From contig NZ_CP075339.1 in NCBI RefSeq assembly GCF_024399335.1, positions 3,410,001-3,474,000 on the forward strand: DNA of 64,000 bases. The letters are read 5' to 3'. How positions within the stretch are numbered: the first letter of the stretch is position 1; every line of letters starts with the position of its first letter. Below are positions 16,903 through 25,347 of the stretch, piece by piece. Source of the DNA: Leucobacter aridicollis. Lineage in GTDB: Bacteria > Actinomycetota > Actinomycetes > Actinomycetales > Microbacteriaceae. Under the pieces are notes generated by a model. It was not told the origin of the DNA, made no database searches, and saw nothing but the letters and a program-made list of their open reading frames with translations. The position numbers and the translations under genes are program-made.

Positions 16903-18125
16903 GCGGTTACTCCGGCGGGAAGCAGCGTCTCGGCAACCGTGCCCTGCGCGATCAGCGCGTCGATGCGGTCCTCCGCGATGCCCACCTCGGCAAGCACTTC
17001 ACGCGAATGCTCCCCCACAAGCGGCGCGCCACGGGTGATGCGCGCGGGAGTGCGGTCAAAGCGGTACGGAAAGCCGGGCGTGCGGACAGTGCCCTCGGTC
17101 GGGTGCTCGTATTCGACGAAGGTGCCGTTGTGCGCGATTTGCGGATCGTTCACGAGATCCTCGTAGCCATACACCGGGCCGACCCAAATGCCTGCCGCAC
17201 CGAGCTTGTCGAGCCAGTGCTCGCTCGTCTCGAGCGCGAGCCGCTCCTGCACCCCGCGGTACATCTCGTCGCGCTTCGTCCACCCCTCGACCTCGCCGCT
17301 CCAGCCCACAAAGCCTGGTTCGCCGATGAGCTCACCAAGCACCGCTGGCTCGGCGAACGCGAGGGCGATGAAGCCGTCGGCGGTCTTGAAGATGCCGTAC
17401 GGGGCGCGAATGTAGCTGTGCGCGTGCGGCTCCGCGGAGCGGGCCTGCGGCACACCGCCGACCGTATACACCGAGAGCTCCTGCATCTGCAGCGTCGTCA
17501 GCGCATCGAGCATGTTCACCGTCACGAGCTGACCTTCACCTGTGCGCTCGCGGTGCAGGAGCGCGGCGAGCACACCCTCGAAGGCGGTCGACGCAGTGAT
17601 GGCGTCGGCGAGGAACTGGCCGGCGGGCGTCGGTGGCTCACCCTCGCGGCCCGCGGAGAGCAGCGCGCCGCTCATCGCCTGCAGCAACAGGTCCTGGCCA
17701 GGACGGTCGCGGTACGGGCCGTCCTCGCCGTAGCCCGAGATCGAAACGTAGACGATGCCAGGGTTCACGGCGCGCAGCGACTCGTAGTCGACGCCGAGTC
17801 GGCCGGCGACACCAGGCCGGTAATTCTGCAGAAACACGTCGGCCTCGGCGACGAGGGCGAGGAGCGCCTCGCGCCCCTCCTGCGCTTTGAGGTCAAGCGC
17901 GACCGACCGCTTGTTGCGGTTGAGTGACAGGAACGAAACATTGATTTCGTTCCCCGGGGCTCCCCCGGCCGCGGTGTGCCGCTGCCATTCGCCTGAGGTC
18001 GGCTCGACTTTGATGACATCGGCGCCGAGATCGCCGAGTCGCTGGGCCGCGAAGGGGCCAGCCATGGCGATCGAGCAGTCGAGCACACGGTAGCCAGCAA
18101 GCACTGCTGGTGCAGGGGTGGTCAT
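16899..18125 (-). CDS. Class III CoA-transferase (CaiB/BaiF family)
   Basis: CoA-transferase of 408 residues, moving CoA from a donor thioester to a carboxylic acid through an enzyme-aspartyl anhydride. Family features: LDCSIAMAGPFAAQRLGDLGADVIKVE at the start, VFLQNYRPGVAGRLGVDYE, and the catalytic Asp in RPGQDLLLQAMSG. The ATG at 18125 overlaps the previous gene's stop by 4 nt, and its own stop overlaps the next start, so the operon is tightly coupled. Partner acid unknown; upstream sugar-acid-type enzymes suggest a hydroxy or deoxy acid. Confidence 0.92.
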   Translation of the reverse strand: MTTPAPAVLAGYRVLDCSIAMAGPFAAQRLGDLGADVIKVEPTSGEWQRHTAAGGAPGNEINVSFLSLNRNKRSVALDLKAQEGREALLALVAEADVFLQNYRPGVAGRLGVDYESLRAVNPGIVYVSISGYGEDGPYRDRPGQDLLLQAMSGALLSAGREGEPPTPAGQFLADAITASTAFEGVLAALLHRERTGEGQLVTVNMLDALTTLQMQELSVYTVGGVPQARSAEPHAHSYIRAPYGIFKTADGFIALAFAEPAVLGELIGEPGFVGWSGEVEGWTKRDEMYRGVQERLALETSEHWLDKLGAAGIWVGPVYGYEDLVNDPQIAHNGTFVEYEHPTEGTVRTPGFPYRFDRTPARITRGAPLVGEHSREVLAEVGIAEDRIDALIAQGTVAETLLPAGVTA

Positions 18126-19237
18126 GATGTTGTCCTCCGGGATGGGGTGAGTGCCTCGTGCAGCGGCGGGAGCAGTATCTCGGCGCCGCCAGCGGCGGCC
18201 GAGCGGTGCATGGCGTCGATGAGTTCGACAGAGCGCGCGGCAACGCGGGCGTCTGAGTGGTTCTCGGTCTCGCGGCCAGTGAGCAGGTCGACAAAGCGCG
18301 CAGGCGGGGCGAGGCACTCGTAGCCCCCTGCTCCGGGCTCGATCTCAAGGTCCCACCGCTTCCCGTCGTAGCGGTGCAGCGACACCCGCTCGCGCTCAGT
18401 GTCGAGCATGAGCACACCTTCTGAACCGAAAACGCGGATGTCGACCTGGTAGGGATCCTCGTCGGGAAGCGTCGCGGCTCCCGACAGCGCACCGAGCGCG
18501 CCGCCCTCAAACCCGAGCACCGCCGAGTTGAACAGATCGACCGCCGCTCCTGGCGCCGTCATCTTCGAGATGACGCTCTCGGCGCGCAGCCCGGTCAGAC
18601 AGAACAGCAGCGCGCTCGAGTGGGTGACCTGGCCGTGCGCGTAGCCGCCGCCGCGCTCGGGCGACTGCCATGTGCTCGCCTGCGGGCCCGCGGTGTTCGA
18701 GTCCCACCGGCTGCGAATATCGTCGGGGTTGCCTGCGAAGAGCCCGCGCGTCGGCGAAGCCATGTGGCACAGCACGTGCTGAATCTCGCCAAGGTGGCCG
18801 GCGTCGACGAGGCGCTTCGCCGCGATCGTGAACGGCTTATAGTTCCACCCGTACGGCACCAGCACATGCGTGCCGGCCGCTTCGCTTCTGCGCACGAGCT
18901 CCCACGCGCTCGCTGCGTCGAGGCTCACGGGCTTCTCGACTTGGACGTGAAGTCCGCGGTCGATTGCCCGGAGGGCATGCTCGACGTGCAGATCATGCGG
19001 GGTCGTAATCACGACACCGTCGAGGTCTGCGTCAAGCAGCTCGTCGTAGTCCTCAGTCGCGAAGCCGAATCCGAACTCATCTCGCACGGCGCCGAGCGTC
19101 GGCCCCTGGCCGCACACACCCACAAGCTCGACATCGTCGCGCGCTGCGTAGATCGGGAAGTGGTTACTTGTCGCCCACCAACCAGCGCCGATCGCACCGA
19201 TTCTCGCTTTGCGCCCCGCGGGCAGCGCCGCGCTCAT
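18122..19237 (-). CDS. Gfo/Idh/MocA family NAD(P)-dependent oxidoreductase
   Basis: Dehydrogenase of 371 residues with an N-terminal Rossmann fold (IGAIGAGWWATSNHFP) and the family lysine in EKPVSLDAASAWEL near residue 105. Members oxidise sugars, inositols or sugar acids. The ATG at 19237 is favoured because it overlaps the upstream hydrolase stop (ATGA); a longer frame adds 41 residues without homology. Its neighbours (enolase-superfamily enzyme, CoA-transferase) point to a polyhydroxy acid substrate. Confidence 0.88.
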   Translation of the reverse strand: MSAALPAGRKARIGAIGAGWWATSNHFPIYAARDDVELVGVCGQGPTLGAVRDEFGFGFATEDYDELLDADLDGVVITTPHDLHVEHALRAIDRGLHVQVEKPVSLDAASAWELVRRSEAAGTHVLVPYGWNYKPFTIAAKRLVDAGHLGEIQHVLCHMASPTRGLFAGNPDDIRSRWDSNTAGPQASTWQSPERGGGYAHGQVTHSSALLFCLTGLRAESVISKMTAPGAAVDLFNSAVLGFEGGALGALSGAATLPDEDPYQVDIRVFGSEGVLMLDTERERVSLHRYDGKRWDLEIEPGAGGYECLAPPARFVDLLTGRETENHSDARVAARSVELIDAMHRSAAAGGAEILLPPLHEALTPSRRTTS

Positions 19238-20196
19238 CGCGCGAGCTCCCAGTGACGCCTGCCGTCGCGCATCAATTCGCGCACAATGCCACGATCCCGG
19301 AGCCGCTCGAGGTTTCCAGTGACCGGGAAAATCGAGTAGTCGAGGGCTGCTGCGGGCCAAGGCCCGAGCGCCGCGCCTGCCGCTCGAATGACAGTGAGCG
19401 TGGACGCAGGCTCGGCAACTGTGTCGAGGGCCGCGAGGATCGCGCCGTCGACCTCAGCAACATAGTGTTCGCTATCGTCGAGAAACTCAGCTACCGCCTT
19501 GCCTTCGTACACAGGGTAGTGCGCGGTCAGAAGCAGATCCGCGTCAAAACCACGCACCTTGGCAATCGTCTGGAGATAGTCATCCGTGTCCCGGTAGGTG
19601 GGTGGGAACGCAGGAGCTCCGCTCGCCGTTGGAACAGTCCGGCCAAGCACTGCGTCGCTGATCGCGAGCGCTTTGTTGTGCTCGTCCCAGAGCGCGAGGT
19701 GACCGGGGCTGTGCCCTGGCACGTGAACCACTCGAACGCTGCGGCCGCCAAGGTCGAACTCTTCACCGCCGCGTAGCTCCCCATCGAGCGCCACGAGATC
19801 ACTGTCAGCACGCACTGCAGCTGTCGTCGCGGGCGGGTCATCAAACCCATCGACCGCGGCAAACTCGCCGTAGCGTTCGGCGATGAGAAGCTCGACGTCT
19901 TCGGTCAGCGCACGATCGAGACCGTGCGCGAGCAGTGTGACGCCCGGAATGGCGTCACGAAGCGCGCCGTTGCCTCCCGTGTGGTCGAAGTCACAGTGGC
20001 TGTTGATCGCCCAACGAATGCTGCTCGGATCAATGCCGTCTGCAGCGAGCGCTGGGAGCAGGGTGCCGGTGACTGAGTCGCGGACTCCCGTGTCGAACAG
20101 CAGCGCGGCGTCGGTGCCAACGAAAAGGTAGAGCGCAACAAACCGCTCTCCAAGTGGGGCGACGTAGCGGTGCAGCCCTGGCCGAATTTCACTCAT
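19234..20196 (-). CDS. Metallo-beta-lactamase fold hydrolase with C-terminal winged-helix-like region
   Basis: Protein of 320 residues. The metal motif is SHCDFDHTGG near residue 67, giving H-x-D-x-D-H instead of the usual HxHxDH, followed by VVHVPGHSPGHLALW and a further Asp in AISDAVLG and His in TAHYPVYEG. The last 60 residues end in a winged-helix-like piece (TGNLERLRDRGIVREL). It may hydrolyse a lactone or thioester in the surrounding pathway. It sits 2 bases after the enolase-superfamily gene and overlaps the oxidoreductase gene. Confidence 0.85.
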   Translation of the reverse strand: MSEIRPGLHRYVAPLGERFVALYLFVGTDAALLFDTGVRDSVTGTLLPALAADGIDPSSIRWAINSHCDFDHTGGNGALRDAIPGVTLLAHGLDRALTEDVELLIAERYGEFAAVDGFDDPPATTAAVRADSDLVALDGELRGGEEFDLGGRSVRVVHVPGHSPGHLALWDEHNKALAISDAVLGRTVPTASGAPAFPPTYRDTDDYLQTIAKVRGFDADLLLTAHYPVYEGKAVAEFLDDSEHYVAEVDGAILAALDTVAEPASTLTVIRAAGAALGPWPAAALDYSIFPVTGNLERLRDRGIVRELMRDGRRHWELAR

Positions 20197-20198
20197 CG

Positions 20199-21350
20199 CT
20201 ACCGCTCCGTTCCGTCAAGAATGAGGCGAAGGCCCGCCCGCTCCGGGCGCATGTGCGGGCCGGCTGGATTACTCCATCCCTCACCGGTTGCGGCCGCGGC
20301 GATGCTCTCCTCATCGATGGTGATGCCTGAGCCGGGGGCGTCGCTCAGAATGATTCCGCCGTCGTGGAACTCATGGTCGACCGCAAGGCCTGGCGCGAAC
20401 ACTGTGTCTTGCACTTCGGTCGTGAGGTGATTTGGCACGGCGGCAGCAGCGGCGGCAACCGCTGGATTCGCGTTGTAGCCGACGATGCTCACCGGAATAT
20501 CGTGCGCGTCTGCGGCGAGCGCGAGCCTCAGGAAGTGGGTGATGCCCCAGACCGCACCCGCCTGGGCGATATCTGGCGCCCCCGCGTCGAAGAATGGCCT
20601 GAACTGGTCGATTCCAGTGAGGTTTTCGCCTGTGGCGACTGCTGAGCGCACCTGCGAGGAGAGTCGGGCGTGGCCGGCGACGTCCCAGCGGCGCACTGGT
20701 TCTTCGATCCAGAGCAGGTCGTGGCGCTCCTCGATTGCGGAGATGTAACGCACAGCCTGCTTGGGCTGCCAGGACTCGTTCGCGTCGAGCATCAGGCCGG
20801 GCCGGCTCGTGTGCGCTGAGAGCGCATCGGCCATGATCTGTAGCCGCCTGAGGTCCGCGTCAAGGTCGAGCCCGCCCTTGAGCTTGCCGGCGACGTAGCC
20901 GCGCTCAGCGTACCCGGCGTAGAGATCGGCGAGCTGCTCGTCTGGTAGGGCGATGTCGAGCCCGGATGCGTATCCCGGCACGAACCGATCGCGCCCACCG
21001 AGAAGTCGCCAGAGGGGCTCGTTCGCCGCCTTTGCTTTGATATCCCAGAGCGCCGCGTCGAGAGTCGCGATTCCCCCGTAGGTTGCGCCGGAGTGGCCTG
21101 ATTTGAATACCTGCGCGACCATCCTGTCGAACAGCGAGCCCACGCTGCGGGGGTCTTCTCCGAGGATCGCGGGGAAGATCCTCTCGAGGTCTGCGTGCGA
21201 GCCGACGCCGACGCCCTCGATGCCTGCATCGGTCTCAACGATCACAATCGGGGATTCGGTGACGGCCGGGTTGATGTGCCCGTTTGCGTCCCCGATGGGC
21301 CGCTGCCAATCGTGGCGCGTGTGCAGGGTCCTGTACCCGGTGATCTTCAT
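20199..21350 (-). CDS. Mandelate racemase/muconate lactonizing enzyme family protein
   Basis: Enolase-superfamily enzyme of 383 residues, first gene of the six-gene operon. Seen are the Lys pair in GKLKGGLDL, metal ligands in MLDANESW, WIEEPV and ATGENL, and a C-terminal NPAVAAAAAAVPNH segment. Members abstract the proton alpha to a carboxylate, for dehydration, racemisation or cycloisomerisation. It is distinct from the fuconate dehydratase at 13582 in motif details and length, so probably handles a different acid. A divergent GntR regulator starts 116 bases upstream with a candidate operator between. Confidence 0.88.
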   Translation of the reverse strand: MKITGYRTLHTRHDWQRPIGDANGHINPAVTESPIVIVETDAGIEGVGVGSHADLERIFPAILGEDPRSVGSLFDRMVAQVFKSGHSGATYGGIATLDAALWDIKAKAANEPLWRLLGGRDRFVPGYASGLDIALPDEQLADLYAGYAERGYVAGKLKGGLDLDADLRRLQIMADALSAHTSRPGLMLDANESWQPKQAVRYISAIEERHDLLWIEEPVRRWDVAGHARLSSQVRSAVATGENLTGIDQFRPFFDAGAPDIAQAGAVWGITHFLRLALAADAHDIPVSIVGYNANPAVAAAAAAVPNHLTTEVQDTVFAPGLAVDHEFHDGGIILSDAPGSGITIDEESIAAAATGEGWSNPAGPHMRPERAGLRLILDGTER

Positions 21351-21387
21351 ATCGTCCTTGATGCCGCTCGATTACACTTAACATACA

Positions 21388-21402
21388 TCATACGACTTAT
21401 GA
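21388..21402. promoter_or_regulatory. Inverted repeat TCATA-N5-TATGA, candidate GntR operator
   Basis: A perfect 5-bp inverted repeat in the 116-base gap between the divergent enolase-superfamily operon and the gntR gene. The sub-motif TCATACG recurs at about 21433 in the same gap and at about 27710 upstream of the fucose binding-protein gene. Spacing and symmetry suit a FadR/GntR dimer; binding is inferred. Confidence 0.5.
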
Positions 21403-21466
21403 CTCACTTTGGCGAGCCCAGCTCGCCTTGCGTCATACGTCGCACCTTTATCGCTAGACTCGCCCC

Positions 21467-22210
21467 ATGCCCCCGCTTCCCCAGCAGCCCAAGACTCTCG
21501 GTGCTCCGCGCACCCCGACGGCACGGTTCGGCACGATCGTCGTACACGACCTCGTCACAGCAATCGTCGTCGGCGATTTCCAAGCTGGCGAACTGCTTCC
21601 AAGCGAGACAGAACTCTGCGACCACTTCGGCGTGAGTCGCACCGTGATCCGCGAGTCGATCAAGCGGCTCGAAGAGAAAGGGATGGTCTCGGTCGCTCAG
21701 GGACGGGGAACAGTCGTCACCGAGCAGCACGACTGGAACATCCTCGACAGAGTCGTGCTCACCGTGATGATCGAGAATGACGCTGAACTCGGCATCCTCG
21801 ACGAGATCGCAACGGTCCGCGCTGAACTTGAGTCAGGTATGGCTGGCCGGGCCGCCGCCCGCAGGGACGATGCCGCTATCGGGGAACTCGTTGCAGCCCA
21901 CGAACACCTCGAGGCGACAATCGCCGACGCCGAGGAATTCGCGGCGAGCGACGTCGAGTTCCACGCAGCTGTGATGGCCATCGCCGGCGACAGGCTCGCG
22001 CAGGGCATCGCCAGAACCCTCACGAGCCGCGCACGTGACAATGCCCGCTTTTACGGTGCCCCCGGGCCCGAGGCAATGCCCGCCACCGTCGAAGAGCACA
22101 AGCGCATCCTCGACGCCATCATTGCAGGCGACAGCGAGACAGCCGCCCGCGAAATGAACGATCACATTACCCAGGCCTGGGAACGCCGCCGGATCCCTGC
22201 AGGTAGTTAA
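21467..22210 (+). CDS. GntR family regulator, FadR/FCD subfamily
   Basis: Regulator of 247 residues. The N-terminal winged helix spans about residues 22-90 with SETELCDHFGVSRTVIRESIKRLEEKGMV. The FCD domain follows, with candidate metal ligands in SDVEFHAAV and VEEHKRILDAI. FCD regulators usually sense organic acids. It is divergent from the six-gene enolase/CoA-transferase operon and is its likely local repressor, relieved by a pathway acid. Confidence 0.92.
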   Translation: MPPLPQQPKTLGAPRTPTARFGTIVVHDLVTAIVVGDFQAGELLPSETELCDHFGVSRTVIRESIKRLEEKGMVSVAQGRGTVVTEQHDWNILDRVVLTVMIENDAELGILDEIATVRAELESGMAGRAAARRDDAAIGELVAAHEHLEATIADAEEFAASDVEFHAAVMAIAGDRLAQGIARTLTSRARDNARFYGAPGPEAMPATVEEHKRILDAIIAGDSETAAREMNDHITQAWERRRIPAGS

Positions 22211-22236
22211 CTGCGGGAGCCGAACGCCCGCGGAAG

Positions 22237-23232
22237 CTACGCGAGCCCAACAGTTCGCGGGTCGACGAGCCCGTGCTCGACAAGATCGCTCCACAGCGCC
22301 CCAGGAATATCGGCAGCGAAGCGGCTGAGGTTCGCTCGCACTTGCTCGGCGCTGCGCATTCCGAGCGCAACGCCCGCGACAGCCCTGTGCAGGAGAGGGA
22401 ACGCGAGTGCGGCCTCTGGCAGCGAAACCCCGTGCCGCTCGCAGACATCAGCGAGCAGATTCGCCCGCCCAAGCAGTTCAGCTGGTGCGGGCAGATAGTC
22501 ATAGGTAGCGTCGGCGGGCGGACGCGGGGCGGCAAGCAGACCAGAGTTGTACACGGCTACCGCGATCACCGAGGCGCCGGCCGCACTCGCCGGCTCGAGC
22601 ACGTCGTCAAGCGCGCCCTGCTCGAGCAGCGTATAGCGACCAGCAAGCATGACCACATCGATGAGGCCATCGCCGAGCAGCGCGGCGAGACCAGCGGACT
22701 GATTCGTGCCGACACCCACCGCCGCAACGAGGCCCTCAGCTTTGAGCACGGATAGGGCCTCAAGCCCCTCTCGCGCCGCGCCTGGATAGGCCGCGTCTGG
22801 GTCGTGCACGAACACGGCGTCGACCCTGTCCACCCCGAGTCGCTCGAGACTCCCCTCAAGCGACCTGCGAACGCCATCGAGACTAAAGTCCCACTCTCGG
22901 GTGAGCGTGTCAGGCACCGCGAACCCCTCGTCGCGGCCACGCGGCGTCGGGTTCGACACGAGGAGTCGCCCGACTTTCGTGGAAAGCTGAAACTCCTCGC
23001 GCGGATAGCACGCGAGCGCCTCACCGATCCGTCGCTCTGACAGGCCAAGCCCGTAGTGCGGCGCGGTGTCGAACGAGCGGATCCCGCCCTCCCACGCGGC
23101 CGATACCGCGCCCGCCGCCTCGGCGTCGGTTGTCTCGCGATACAGGTTGCCGAGTGACGCTCCCCCAAACCCCACAGGGGTCGTCCACGCGGTTGTCGAG
23201 CCAAGAACTACTCGCTCGAGCTCCCCCCTCAT
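22237..23232 (-). CDS. Aldo/keto reductase, probable L-fucose (D-threo-aldose) 1-dehydrogenase
   Basis: NAD(P)-dependent enzyme of 331 residues that would oxidise L-fucose to the fuconolactone. The aldo/keto reductase tetrad is visible: Asp and Tyr in RSFDTAPHYGLGLSE, Lys in LSTKVGR, His in FVHDPD. The sequence resembles D-threo-aldose 1-dehydrogenases (L-fucose dehydrogenases) in GTNQSAG and the SVIAVAVYNSGLLA region. It ends an operon that begins with the ABC binding protein at 27646 and overlaps the lactonase gene by 4 nt. Confidence 0.87.
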   Translation of the reverse strand: MRGELERVVLGSTTAWTTPVGFGGASLGNLYRETTDAEAAGAVSAAWEGGIRSFDTAPHYGLGLSERRIGEALACYPREEFQLSTKVGRLLVSNPTPRGRDEGFAVPDTLTREWDFSLDGVRRSLEGSLERLGVDRVDAVFVHDPDAAYPGAAREGLEALSVLKAEGLVAAVGVGTNQSAGLAALLGDGLIDVVMLAGRYTLLEQGALDDVLEPASAAGASVIAVAVYNSGLLAAPRPPADATYDYLPAPAELLGRANLLADVCERHGVSLPEAALAFPLLHRAVAGVALGMRSAEQVRANLSRFAADIPGALWSDLVEHGLVDPRTVGLA

Positions 23233-24089
23233 CGCGCTGCCCGCGCCGCGAAGCTGGCTGCGTAAACGGCTTGGGCTGTGCCAGCGAAAACGCGCTCGCG
23301 TTCAGCGACTGTGAGACGAGCGGTGGCAGCGCGAACGCTGTCAACCCAACCGCCGTACCCCTCATCGCTCAACCGCACGAGGGGCCAGTCGGAGCCGAAC
23401 ATTGCCCGGTTCGCGCCAAACGCGTCAAGCGCCACGGCGAGTGCGGCTTCTGCCGTGGTGTTCGTAGCCAAGCCCGAAAGCTTACAGACCGTGTTCGGTA
23501 GCGCCGCGAGTCGCCGAAGGTCCGCTTCCCACACCGCCCTCCCTGCCGCGTCACTCGGCGGGTTGCCTGCATGGTCGAGCACGAATGTCGCCTCCGGGAC
23601 CCGCCCAGCGAGCGCTGTGGCCGCGGGAAGCTGGTGCGCACGCACGACGAGGTCACAGGTGAGCCCATGCGCCGCGACTACACGGATACCGCTGGCGACA
23701 TCATCGCGGGCGAGCCAGCCGGGATCCGGATCGACGTGCGCGAGGTGCCGAACGCCGCAGAGAGAAGCGGCGGCTGGGTGCTCGCCTATGTCGTTCAGCT
23801 GCGCTTCGACGTCAGCCGTGAGATCGACCCAGCCGACGACTCGATGCCCGCGCGACGACGATACGACGGCGTCAAGGAGAAAGCGCGTCTCGGCAAGCGA
23901 GTTGTTCGCCTGCACGAGCACCGCGCTGCCAACCGCATGCGTCGCGAGTACCTCATCCAGATCGTCAACCGCGAAGTCACGGTCGATTGCAGCCATACTC
24001 TCGCCAACGATCCACTCCTGGGGTGTTACCGCAAGGTCCCACAGGTGGCAGTGCGCATCAATCACGCCGACAGCTAGTCCATGTGCCAT
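23229..24089 (-). CDS. Amidohydrolase family L-fuconolactonase
   Basis: TIM-barrel amidohydrolase of 286 residues, COG3618 type, hydrolysing L-fucono-lactone to L-fuconate. The motif DAHCHLWD is at residues 11-18; the barrel end VLDHAGNPP and the metal or catalytic Asp in MFGSDWPLVRL follow the fuconolactonase pattern. It overlaps the mutarotase gene by 16 nt at its start and the dehydrogenase gene by 4 nt at its end. Rhamnono- or galactono-lactones are alternative substrates. Confidence 0.87.
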   Translation of the reverse strand: MAHGLAVGVIDAHCHLWDLAVTPQEWIVGESMAAIDRDFAVDDLDEVLATHAVGSAVLVQANNSLAETRFLLDAVVSSSRGHRVVGWVDLTADVEAQLNDIGEHPAAASLCGVRHLAHVDPDPGWLARDDVASGIRVVAAHGLTCDLVVRAHQLPAATALAGRVPEATFVLDHAGNPPSDAAGRAVWEADLRRLAALPNTVCKLSGLATNTTAEAALAVALDAFGANRAMFGSDWPLVRLSDEGYGGWVDSVRAATARLTVAERERVFAGTAQAVYAASFAARAAR

Positions 24090-24427
24090 GCCATCTCCAT
24101 CTCACGCCACCCAGTCGCGGCCACAGCCGCACCGAACGGCACCTGACAGGGATCCGTGTGCGTCCACCATTCGCGACTCGTTTCGTCTGCCTGCACGCGG
24201 GCCATATCGGCCTCGTAGTCGTCACCGACATAGTCGTAGACGCCGAAGAGCGTGTCATCGACGATGAAGATCGAATAGTTGTGTATTCCGTTCTCGCGCA
24301 TCGCTTCCTCGACACGCGGCCACACTGCGCGATGCAATTCGAGATACGCAGCGCGCTTCTCGGGCAGCACGTTCACGACGAAGCCGAACCGTCTAGCGCT
24401 ACCGCCGCAGACCGGGTATCCCGTCAT
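24074..24427 (-). CDS. L-fucose/L-rhamnose mutarotase (RhaM family)
   Basis: Small dimeric-type protein of 117 residues interconverting sugar anomers. The family pattern is clear: YLELHRAVWPRVEEAMRENG, then NYSIFIVDDTLFGVYDYVGDDYEADMA and the closing REWWTHTDPCQ. The catalytic His is in LHRAVWP. The start overlaps the permease stop (ATGA). A second family member lies at 32385. By neighbours, fucose is the likelier substrate here. Confidence 0.88.
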   Translation of the reverse strand: MTGYPVCGGSARRFGFVVNVLPEKRAAYLELHRAVWPRVEEAMRENGIHNYSIFIVDDTLFGVYDYVGDDYEADMARVQADETSREWWTHTDPCQVPFGAAVAATGWREMEMAWHMD

Positions 24428-25347
24428 CCCTTCGTTCCGCCCGCTGTCATGCCACTCACGAGGAAGCGCTGGCTGAACAGGAAGATGATGAGGATGGGAA
24501 GGATCGACAGGAGCGTGGCGAGTGCAAGCGTCGGCAGTTCAATCACGCTCGTTGCAGCAGTCGTCGGGTTGAACTGCGGAACGTTCGCAAGCATGTTCGC
24601 GAGGCCCACCTGCACGGGGGACTTCGTCCCTCCGACCATAAGGAACGGCAGGAAGTAGTTGTTCCAGTTCCCGGTGAAGTTGAAGAACCCCGTCAACGCG
24701 ATCACCGGCGCCGCGAGCGGCATGGCGATCTGCGCAAACACGCGGAGCTCCCCCGCGCCGTCGATACGGGCAGCGTTCAGCAGGTCGCGCGATACCGTCG
24801 TCGAGAAATAGATGTAGGTGAGGTAGACGCCGAACGGGAAGAAGGAGAACGGGAGGATCACCGCAAGCGGGGTCCCGATGAGCTTCAGAGCCGAGAGTTC
24901 CAGGAAGATCGGCAAGACGAGCGCCGTATTGGGAATCAGCATGACAACGAGCGTCGTCATCAGGAGTGTCTTGCGCCCCTTGAAGTCCGTCAGGGCGAGC
25001 GCATAGCCTGCCGGAATCGTGACGATGAGCATGATGAGGATCGCGCCGAACGAGTACAGCGTCGAGTTGCCGAGCCATGTCAGAAAGACGCCGTCCTGAA
25101 ACCCGAAGAGCGAGTTCCAGTTCGCGGCGAGCTGCTCAACCGAACCAAACGAGAAGGGCCCGTCGAGCAAGAGCTGCTTCGGGTTCTTCGTTGGGGCAAG
25201 GAGCAGCCACACGATCGGCAGAATAAAGAAGACCGCGAAGCCGATGAGCACGACCCCGATCGTCACCCGAGAGAGCCACTGCTTCGGGTCGACTGCTGCG
25301 CGCGCGCCGCCGCGCTTCTGTGAGACCTGTTCGCTAGTCACTTTCAA
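24424..25347 (-). CDS. Carbohydrate ABC transporter permease, MalG type
   Basis: Inner-membrane permease of 307 residues with six predicted helices starting near residue 33. The coupling-loop EAA motif is NAARIDGAGELRVFAQIAMPLAAP, which would contact the ATPase. It pairs with the MalF-type permease it overlaps by 14 nt. No ATP-binding subunit is encoded nearby, so a shared MsmK/MsiK-like ATPase from elsewhere is presumed. Confidence 0.92.
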   Translation of the reverse strand: MKVTSEQVSQKRGGARAAVDPKQWLSRVTIGVVLIGFAVFFILPIVWLLLAPTKNPKQLLLDGPFSFGSVEQLAANWNSLFGFQDGVFLTWLGNSTLYSFGAILIMLIVTIPAGYALALTDFKGRKTLLMTTLVVMLIPNTALVLPIFLELSALKLIGTPLAVILPFSFFPFGVYLTYIYFSTTVSRDLLNAARIDGAGELRVFAQIAMPLAAPVIALTGFFNFTGNWNNYFLPFLMVGGTKSPVQVGLANMLANVPQFNPTTAATSVIELPTLALATLLSILPILIIFLFSQRFLVSGMTAGGTKG

